From Omphiscola glabra (lineage: Eukaryota; Mollusca; Gastropoda; Lymnaeidae): a stretch of DNA of 64,000 nt. Both the position numbers and the translations under genes were made by a program. The stretch spans positions 14,392,941 through 14,456,940 of the forward strand of contig OZ024807.1 of NCBI GenBank assembly GCA_964017045.1, read 5' to 3'. This document shows positions 50,174-60,000 of this stretch, one piece after another; position 1 is the stretch's first letter, and every line of letters begins with the position of its first letter. The notes beneath the pieces are model-generated. The model had not been told where the DNA came from, made no database searches, and saw only the letters and a program-made list of their open reading frames with translations.

Positions 50174-50372
50174 TGCCGCAACCCGCTGCCTTTGCAACCC
50201 GCTTCCAATGCCACTGCACCCCCTTCCTCTGCACCCGCTGCCTCTGCACTCGCTGCCTCTGCACCCACTGCCTCTGCACCCACCACCCGCTGCCTCTGCA
50301 CCCGCTGCCTCTGCACCCACTGCCTCTGCACCCGCTGCCTCTGCACCCACTGCCTCTGCACCCTCTGCATCT
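50174..50372. repeat. 15 bp minisatellite, about 12 copies
   Basis: Core CGCTGCCTCTGCACC. It lies downstream of the NDK-like gene and may fall in its 3' flank. Confidence 0.93.
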
Positions 50373-50902
50373 GAACCCCTGCTTAAGACCATCTGTTCTA
50401 GCCAGACCTAACATATTTACGTACCGGTATGGAAGATTATATATTGTAAGTCAGGGTCAAGGTAGAGTGGACGTAAACAAACGAAAAATGATGTGTAAAT
50501 TGGGGTGAAAAAAAGGGGGTGGGGGTGCAGCCAAACGTGGACAGAGACCAAGTAAAAGATGTAATGAACAATGGCTTTACTCTGCTTCCGAAATGAACCA
50601 AGGGCAGCAACTCATTTTAATCTCCACAATCAAGAGTTATGTGCTTAATATTTAAGTTTATCGAAATTATTGGGCTGAATTCTTCAATTCAATCGACTCT
50701 CTTGTTTGTACATCTCGTGACCACGGTGTCCTGGCAACGACTAAGCGCCCGTAACTCAATAAGCAACGACACAATACAAAGTTATTTTGAAGTCTATATG
50801 AAGCCATAAACGTTTAAATATGATTTCGATACATTAGTACTTTTAGGGAAAAGTTACAGCTTTACAAATAAACAGAAGTAAAACAGTTACATTTTGATGG
50901 AA
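50373..50902. other. 3' flank or untranslated region of the NDK-like gene
   Basis: Unique AT-rich sequence with no repeat array; it would hold the 3' untranslated region if the candidate polyadenylation hexamer at 50616 is used. Confidence 0.45.
50616..50621 (-). promoter_or_regulatory. Candidate polyadenylation hexamer ATTAAA for the NDK-like gene
   Basis: Read on the minus strand this is ATTAAA, about 280 bases after the TAG at 50903. I saw no minus-strand AATAAA between 50570 and 50900. Weak evidence; transcript ends would decide. Confidence 0.25.
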
Positions 50903-51001
50903 CTAATCTTGAGGAGCCAACATCCTTGCGTTCTTCTTCTTCTTATTTTCTTTCTGTCTTTCATGTTTTAATGCCAGAACTCTTGACTTCTCCTTGAACA
51001 C
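50903..51001 (-). CDS. NDK-like gene exon 12 (lysine-rich C-terminus and stop)
   Basis: The exon encodes VFKEKSRVLALKHERQ, then KENKKKKNARMLAPQD and TAG. The chosen acceptor is cgccatgtgag before GTGTTC, in phase with exon 11. It has no good pyrimidine tract and lies at the edge of a 25 bp array whose units repeat the catgtgaggtgt motif, so the exact start is uncertain; an acceptor after gtgttcaag would also keep the frame. Confidence 0.65.
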   Translation of the reverse strand: MFKEKSRVLALKHERQKENKKKKNARMLAPQD

Positions 51002-54000
51002 CTCACATGGCGTTGCTCTACACACCTCACATGATCTTGCCCCCACACACCTCACATGATCTTGCCCCCAATAAACCTCACATGATCTTGCCCCCACATA
51101 ACTCACACGACCTTCCCCCCACACCCCTCACCCATGCAGCCTCCTCGCCCACACATCACTCACACACACCCCCCCCCTGGGACTTACCTGCTGAATGGTC
51201 TGTGCCCTCAGGATCAAAGGGCCGTACTCTTTCATGAGGTGTATCCCTTCACTGGACCTGTGCAGATTACAAAGTTATTATGTTTCATGTGTATTTTATC
51301 AAACTCAGATGTGATGACTTTGTCCAAGTATGGCCAAATGTGAAATGACAGCGTAAGTGTGGTACTGAAGATGGCTATCATTATCATGGATTGTTTGTTT
51401 CTCCTAACAAAATTCAAACTATGGGAATGGGACATTTTATCATGACCAACTATGGGATTGGCTCCATTTATCCTGACCAACTATGGGATTGGTTCATTTT
51501 ATCCTGACTAACAATGGGATAAGTTCATTTTATCATGACCAACTATGGGATGTGATTTGTTCCTTTTATCCTAACCAACTATGGGATTGGTTCATTTTAT
51601 CCTGACTAACAATGGGATAAGTTCATTTTATCATGACCAACTATGGGATGTGATTTGTTCCTTTTATCCTAACCAACTATGGGATTGGTTCATTTTATCC
51701 TGACTAACAATGGGATAATTTCATTTTATCATGACCAACTATGGGATGTGATTTGTTCCTTTTATCCTAACCAACTATGGGATTGGTTCATTTTATCCTG
51801 ACTAACTTTGGGATAGGTTCATTTTATCCTGGCCAAATATGGGACTGGGTCATTTTATTCTGTGCAGCCTTATGTGCAAAAATAAAAGTTTTAAAGATAA
51901 AAATATTTTTAAAATACAATGCCATTATTCGGGGGCCCTACACAGCATAGATCGTGATAAACTGAAAAGTTGAGGACCACTGAAACCACTTAATCTAAGA
52001 TGCTCAATGAAAAAGGGACATTAATCAACATTATTCTGACTCACCTTACACAGCCCAGTATTTCACCTTACACATTCCAGTATTTCACCTTACACATCCC
52101 AGTATTTCCCCTTACACAACAGGCCAGCACCCTATATCATTGAATTTGAAGAACTTTTCTGTTTAAAAAAAAAACGATCCAACTTACTGGCTAAGCAACG
52201 AGTCAAAAGCAATAACTGCATTGTCACGCTCCGCAGCCAGGACAAGGCAGGGCCCCGAGGACAGAAATCTGGCCTGGGTGGATGTAAAGTTAAAAAAATG
52301 GAGTTTAGTTCAGAGTTATTTTGCTTACACTTTTTGATCCCAATCCTCATGATCCAAATCCTCATGATCCCAATCCTCATGATGCCTATCCTAATGATCC
52401 CAATCCTCATGATGCCAATCTTTCATAGTCTACATAATTGTCAGTGGATTGTTACAAATCTTTTCAACTACGTCCTACCTGTGTCCAAGTTTCTGGATCA
52501 ATATTTAACCAAGAAATATTTAATTTGCTTAAGATAAAAAAAATAATTTAAACAAGGGCAACTCTAACCACACTTTCATTTAATCCGTACTTCTGCTTCA
52601 CTAATGGCAATGCCAACCAAAGTCACAAGATTAGAAAATCAAATAAAAAAATAATTATAATAAAAATCCTGTGACAGAAAGGACAAACCTGAGCTAGGTT
52701 CCCGCCTCCTCTGATGTACAGCAGACACTCAGCGTGTTGTTCTGTTAGCCAGACTAGCCGGGCTCCCACCAGGTGGAACCTTGGGACATGTCATAAAGTT
52801 GTGATGGACATATATCATGCACAGAAACCAAGGGCGTGACAGAAATACAGGAATAGTGACAGAAACACAGTAAGTGACAGAAACACAAGAAGTGAAAGAG
52901 ACACAAGACGTGAAATGAACAAAGGAAGTGGCAACACACAGGAATAATGACAAAAACACAGTAAGTGACAGAAACACAGAAAATGTGACAGAAACACAGT
53001 AAGTGACAGAAACACAGTAAGTGACAGAAACACAGTAAGTGACAGAAACACAGTAAGTGACAGAAACACAGTAAGTGACAGAAACACAGTAAGTGACAGA
53101 AACACAGTAAGTGACAGAAACACAGAAAATGTGACAGGAACACAGTAAGTGAAAGAAACACAGTAAGTGACAGAAACACAGTAAGTGACAGAAACACAGT
53201 AAGTGACAGAAACACAGTAAGTGACAGAAACACAGTAAGTGACAGAAACACAGAAAATGTGACAGGAACACAGTAAGTGACAGAAACACAGTAAGTGACA
53301 GAAACACAGTAAGTGACAGAAACACAGTAAGTGACAGAAACACAGTAAGTGACAGAAACACAGTAAGTGACAGGAACAGTGTAAGTGACAGAAACACAGT
53401 AAGTGACAGAAACACAGTAAGTGACAGAAACACAGAAAATGTGACAGAAACACAGTATTAGTGGCAGAATTACGGGATTAGTGGCAGAATTACGGGAATA
53501 GTGACAGAAAGATTGGAATGACTGAAACCAAAAACAAATATACCCCAGACAAAAACAAATATACCCCAGACAAAAACGAAGAAAACAAAAACAAAACAAC
53601 CTGGGCAGTTAACGCAGTTGTATTTTTGTGGCTACAAACAAATCTATCCCTGCTATGTGCTGCTCCTATCCCTGCTACTTGCTACTCCTATTCCTGCTAC
53701 GTGCTACTCCTATCCCTGCTACTTCTATCCCTGCTACTTGCTACTCCTATTCCTGCTATGTGCTACTTCTATCCCTGCTACTTGCTACTCCTATCCCTGC
53801 TACTTGCTACTTCTATCCCTGCTACTTCCTACTCCTATCCCTGCTACTTCCTACTCCTATCCCTGCTACTTCCTACTCCTATCCCTGCTACCTGCTACTC
53901 CTATCCCTGCTGCTTGCTAATTCTATCCCTGCTACTTGCTTCTTCTATCCTTGCTACTTGCTACTCCTATCCCATAAGAATGATCATGTGACCATCAGTA

Positions 54001-57000
54001 TGTTCAATGACCATGTGATCATAAGAATGATCATGTGACCATCAGAATGTTCAATGACCATGTGACCATAAGAATGATCGTGTGACCATCAGAATGTTTG
54101 TTAAAAATAAATAAATTGAAACAAAATTACCCATTGGCCATCAGGTAAGCAATAATCTCCACACCAGCCACGTCTTTACTCCTGGACCGTGTCTTAATGA
54201 GGGGCGGGGTCAGCACGAGACATGTGGTCTGCACTAACATGTGGTGGGCCTCTGACAACAGAGAAAGGAACGGTTTATCGAGACATGTGGTCTGCACTAA
54301 CATGTGGTTGGCCTCTGACAACAGAGAAAGGAACGGTTTATCGAGACATGTGGTCTGCACTAACATGTGGTGGGCCTCTGACAACAGAGAAAGGAATGGT
54401 TTATCGAGACATGTGGTCTGCACTAACATGTGGTGGGTCTCTGACAACAGAGAAAGGAACGGTTTATCGAGACATGTGGTCTGCACTAACATGTGGTGGG
54501 CCTCTGACAACAGAGAAAGGAACGGTTTATCGAGACATGTGGTCTGCACTAACATGTGGTGGGCCTCTGACAACAAAGAAAGGAACGGTTTATCGTAACA
54601 GTTGAAAAATATGCCAGATGACAGCCGGGGGGGGGGGGGGGGACATGATTTCAGTTGACCACACTGAGCAGCGACTCTTTTTGATTCAACACTTGAAACA
54701 AGTCAAGGTCAAGTCATTCAAACAACCTTGTGGCCACAGTGTAACATAGGAAAACGTTTAGCTTGCGGAATACAGTAACATAATCATGCAAGCAGCTTGG
54801 TAAGACAGAAATAAAATATTTCAAGTTCGCAACACTCATGTTCTCTCCAGGGAACGGGTTGAAATTTTAAAATATTTTTTTAAGGAATTGCATTGCTGAA
54901 AAGTGGATTAATTTTCCCAATGTCAGCCCAGCAGTAAGCAATTACTGTAAGGCTCTGTTGTTCCCAATGTCAGCCCAGCAGTAAGCAATTACTGTAAGAC
55001 TCTGTTGTTCCCAATGTCAGCCCAGCAGTAAGCAATTACTGTAAGACTCTGTTGTTCCCAATGTCAGCCCAGCAGTAAGCAATTACTGTAAGACTCTGTT
55101 GTTCCCAATGTCAGCCCAGCAGTAAGCAATTACTGTAAGGCTCTGTTGTTCCCAATATCAGCCAACAGTAAGCAATTACTGTAAGACTGTTGTTCCCAAT
55201 GTCAGCCCAGCAGTAAGCAATTACTGTAAGACTCTGTTGTTCCCAATGTCAGCCCAGCAGTAAGCAATTACTGTAAGGCTCTGTTGTTCCCAATGTCAGC
55301 CCAGCAGTAAGCAATTACTGTAAGACTCTGTTGTTCCCAATGTCAGCCCAGCAGTAAGCAATTGCTGTAAGACTCTGTTGTTCCCAATGTCAGCCCAGCA
55401 GTAAGCAATTACTGTAAGACTCTGTTGTTCCCAATGTCAGCCCAGCAGTAAGCAATTACTGTAAAGACTCCCTTGTCCACAACAAACCTTCTATGGCCAA
55501 GTCAACTCCAGCCAGACCTGTGTGTGTTTTGTGGGTCAAGTGGATCTCACGCTTCAGTCTTGCACTGACATCTATGACACTGTCATCACCTGGGGCTGAG
55601 ATCTGCAAAGGAAAAACAACAGGTGCCATGGGCTGTCCACATTCAATGACAGAATTATGTTAAGTCAATAGGCACATTTGGTCAAAGTAGGCCCTAAAAG
55701 TAAGCCTTAAATGTAAGCCTTAAAAGTAAACCATAAATGTAAGCTCAAAAAGTAAGCCCTAAAAGTAAGCCTTAAATGTAAGCCCTAAATGTAAGCCATA
55801 AATGTAAGCCCTAAATGTAAGCCCTAAATGTAAGCTCAAAAAGTAAGCCCTAAAAGTAAGCCCAAAAGGTAAGCGCTAAATTTAAGCCCTAAATGTAAGC
55901 CCTAAATGTAAGTGCTAAATGTAAGCCCTAAATGTAAGCCCTAAGTGTAAGCCCTAAATGTAAGCACTAAATTTAAGACCTAAACGTAAGCCCTGAACAT
56001 AAGCCCTAAATTTAAGCCCTAAATGTAAGCCTTAAATTTAAGCCCTAAATGTAATCCCTAAATGTAAGCCCTAAATGTAAGGCTTAAATTTAAGCCCTAA
56101 ATGTAAGCGCTAAATGTAAGCCCTAAATGTAAGCGCTAAATGTAAGCCCTAAATGTAAGCCCTAAATGGTGAGTATTGCACACCAACCCCCCCCCCCTTG
56201 ACATTGCCCAGTAAAATGTAACCAGGTTGGGGTGTGCATGAAAAAAACTTTTAAGCTCATTTTTTTATTTTACACTAGAGCACATTTTTTACCTGTTACA
56301 CGAATTTGAAAAATAAAAATGGAAAACTGACAATCGAGTGGTGTCAAAATAAATTTAACTTAATGAAAATGGAAAGTTGTGAATATATAATGTACTGTTA
56401 TACGAATTGTGTGTATAATGTAGCATCTTAGGCCTTTAACTTTCATGAATCCATAGTTGAAGACCCTAGTGCTAAAAGCACTTAAATCACATTTTTGTCA
56501 AAATCAATCTAAACTGTGGCATTTTCTTATCCGGTTCAGCCATGTGTACTGCAGAAATCTGAACACATTAAAATGTGCCAAAGTCCTTTATTTATATAAG
56601 ACAAAATATGAAAATGATCAAATTTTATAGAAGTAATAGAAGAAAAGAATATTTGAACTTGATCATCTCAAAATGTGCATTTTGTAACTTAATTACTTTT
56701 AGCGCTAAGATTGCTACTGGTTCAAGTGGTTTTCACTTTTCCTTATTGGGTGGAACATATTTCTAATGGATAATTCTTACATTGTAATACCCCCGACCCA
56801 CCAGTTATGGGCTCAGTCTAACTACTGTGTAGACTGGGTCAACATGTAAATGTGTTGCAGTGTTAACTGTGTCACAATGCAACATTGGGTTTGCCCACCA
56901 AAATATATTACATTTTGGTGTCACATGAATGCTGATAAAAAAACAACAACTTAATTTGTCTTGTTGAATTTTCTGACCAACCTGTTCTTGGCTCAAAAGC

Positions 57001-60000
57001 TCATTGACCTCACAGCAGAGTCCGTCAGGGAACATAAGCTTCAAGTCTTGTACAGCATCCACGTAAAGACCAGAACCTGAGAGGGTGGAATTACAATCGT
57101 AATGAAAATATCACTATCTGATTCAGTTCTTCATTTTTAGTTGTTCACTTGAGTCAAACAAATTGATCACTGTGCTCTCACTTGAGTCAAACAAATTGAT
57201 CACTGTGCTCTCACTTGAGTCAAACAAATTAATCACTGTGCTCTCACTTGAGTCAAACAAATTGATCACTGTGCTCTCACTTGAGTCAAACAAATTGATC
57301 ACTGTGCTCTCACTTGAGTCAAACAAATTGATCACTATGCTACACTTGAGTCAAACAAATTGATCACTGTGCTCTCACTTGAGTCAAACAAATTGATCAC
57401 TATGCTCTCACTTGAGTCAAACAAATTGATCACTATGCTACACTTGAGTCAAACAAATTGATCACTGTGCTCTCACTTGAGTCAAAGAAATTGATCACTA
57501 TGCTCTCACTTGAGTCAAACAAATTGATCACTATGCTCTTAGGTCCACATTAATAGTCTTAACATTTCTATTACATTGGCAATTTAAAAAAAAAATTTTT
57601 TTAAGTATATTTTTTAAAAATGATTTGAAGATGTTAAACTAAACATGAAGTAATTTCAAGGTTCATAACTGTGGAATATAGCATAGATACAAAGAACATG
57701 AAGTGCTTTCCCTTAGCATAAAACAACAAAACACATGCCATACACCCACTATTTATTCATTATTTTGCCTGCTTAAGAAACGTTCATGTTAATGGAAATA
57801 GTTACTCTTAAAGAGGACATTGTCTGCTTAGGCTTGAGGTAATGATGGAAGACATAGACAGTTGTCTGCTTTGGATTGAGGTAATGATGGTAGACATAGA
57901 CAGTTGTTTGCTTGGTTTGAGGTAATGATGGCAAACAAAGACTATAGACTCCCTTGGCTTGAGGTAATGATGGCAAACAAAGACTATAGACTCCCTTGGC
58001 TTGAGGTAATGATGGCAAACAAAGACTATAGACTCCCTTGGCTTGAGGTAATGATGGTAAACAAAGACTATAGACTCCCTTGGCTTAAGGTAATGATGGT
58101 AAACAAAGACTAAAGACTCCCTTGGCTTGAGGTAATGATGGTAAACAAAGACTATAGACTCCCTTGGCTTGAGGTAATGATGGTAAACGAAGACTATAGA
58201 CTCCCTTGGCTTGAGGTAATGATGATAAACAAAGACTATAGACTCCCTTGGCTTGAGGTAATGATGGTAAACAAAGACTATAGACTCCCTTGGCTTGAGG
58301 TAATGATGGTAAACGAAGACTATAGACTCCCTTGGCTTGAGGTAATGATGGTAAACGAAGACTATAGACTCCCTTGGCTTGAGGTAATGATGGTAAACAA
58401 AGACTATAGACTCCCTTGGCTTGAGGTAATGATGGCAAACAAAGACTATAGACTCCCTTGGCCTGAGGTAATGATGGTAAACAAAGACTATAGTCTGCTT
58501 TGGCTTGAGGTAATGATGGCAAAACAAGGACTCACAATAAATGCCATTCTGGTAAGCATCCCGTCCAAACTCTCCCCTCCACAAAAACTGGTTCTGCCTG
58601 CGGGCCGCCATGGGCTCCTCTGGGCCGACCAGGTCACACAGTTTCTTCACAGCATTCTCATGGCACAGGGCCAAGGCCACAGAAGGCCCTGATGTCATGG
58701 CTTCTATGAATTTGAGCCTTTCAGTGTTGATCTAGGGGAGTTACAAAATATGTTTTATGAAAACTTTTCGGGTATCATTTTTAAGAACATTAAAACATTA
58801 TTTTTAGACATTTTGTATTGAAGTAAAATGAAAATGTTTATAACTAAAATGTTTATAACTAAAATGTTTAGAATTAAAATGTTTAAAATTAAAATGTTTA
58901 GAACTAAAATGTTTAAAATTAAAATGTTTAAAATTAAAATGTTTAAAATTAAAATGTTTAAAATTAAAATGTTTAGAACTAAAATGTTTAGAACTAAAAT
59001 GTTTAGAACTAAAATGTTTTAAAAGAAATTATTTTGAACAGAGCTGTTATATCAAACAATTTTCTATCCTACAGCACAAAATTCTTGTGTAGGCCTGTAA
59101 AGGCAATGTCAGATGCTGGACAAAACTTAGGCAACAATCATGATACAATGTGAGAGTCACGCATTGTACAACTGGTGATGTTGTTATATTATTGTGCCTA
59201 TGATAATCTACTCCATATGTTGGGCTCTTTTTCCACCCAAATCATGCGCATACTATTACATAAGAAAAGGACTTACTTTGGCACTAAAATATGACTTAAA
59301 ATTTAAGCATGAAAAATGTATTTAATATCAAATAATTTTAATTGTAAATGAAACCCCCCCCCCCCCCCCCCCAAACCCTGAAGTGCCCTTTTCCTGTTTG
59401 GTTTCCTGTTTTACTTCTGCTTCTTCCTTTCTGTTCTTCCGAGCTGTGTAATCTATATATATCTATATTATATAAATTTAATTCATACTCATAAGAATGT
59501 GTTTTTGGTTGCTTGTTGTACTGATAAAGGCATTTGCCGAAAAGTTTGCATTAGTAATCTGTGTAAACTATTATTAAAGCTTGACCTATATTGTTTTATT
59601 TACACAAATTGTTTGTGTCTAATTAACTTACTTGAAAGCTTTATCACAGTCCGATCCTCTTATCATAGTTTTCCCAAATGTTAGAAATGCTGGTGAACTT
59701 TCTTTTTTTTTATATTGAAAGTAGCTTAACCTGTTTAACATCAACCTGTTTGACTCTCCCCCTTTATTTCCATGCAAATGGTTATACAATAGCCAGAGTT
59801 TCACAGGTGGGTGGAGAATTGGGGGAAGAGAGGGTGGATCATACGTAAAACTTGTATCTGGTTGCCTTTTTTTAAAATAAAAAGTTTATGTAAATTCTTT
59901 CCTCCAGTCACAGATGAGCACTGACCTTATTCTGAGCTGCTGGGACAAATAGGTCTGCCGCTTTGAATTCCAACATCAACATCCTCAGACCAACGATTTC

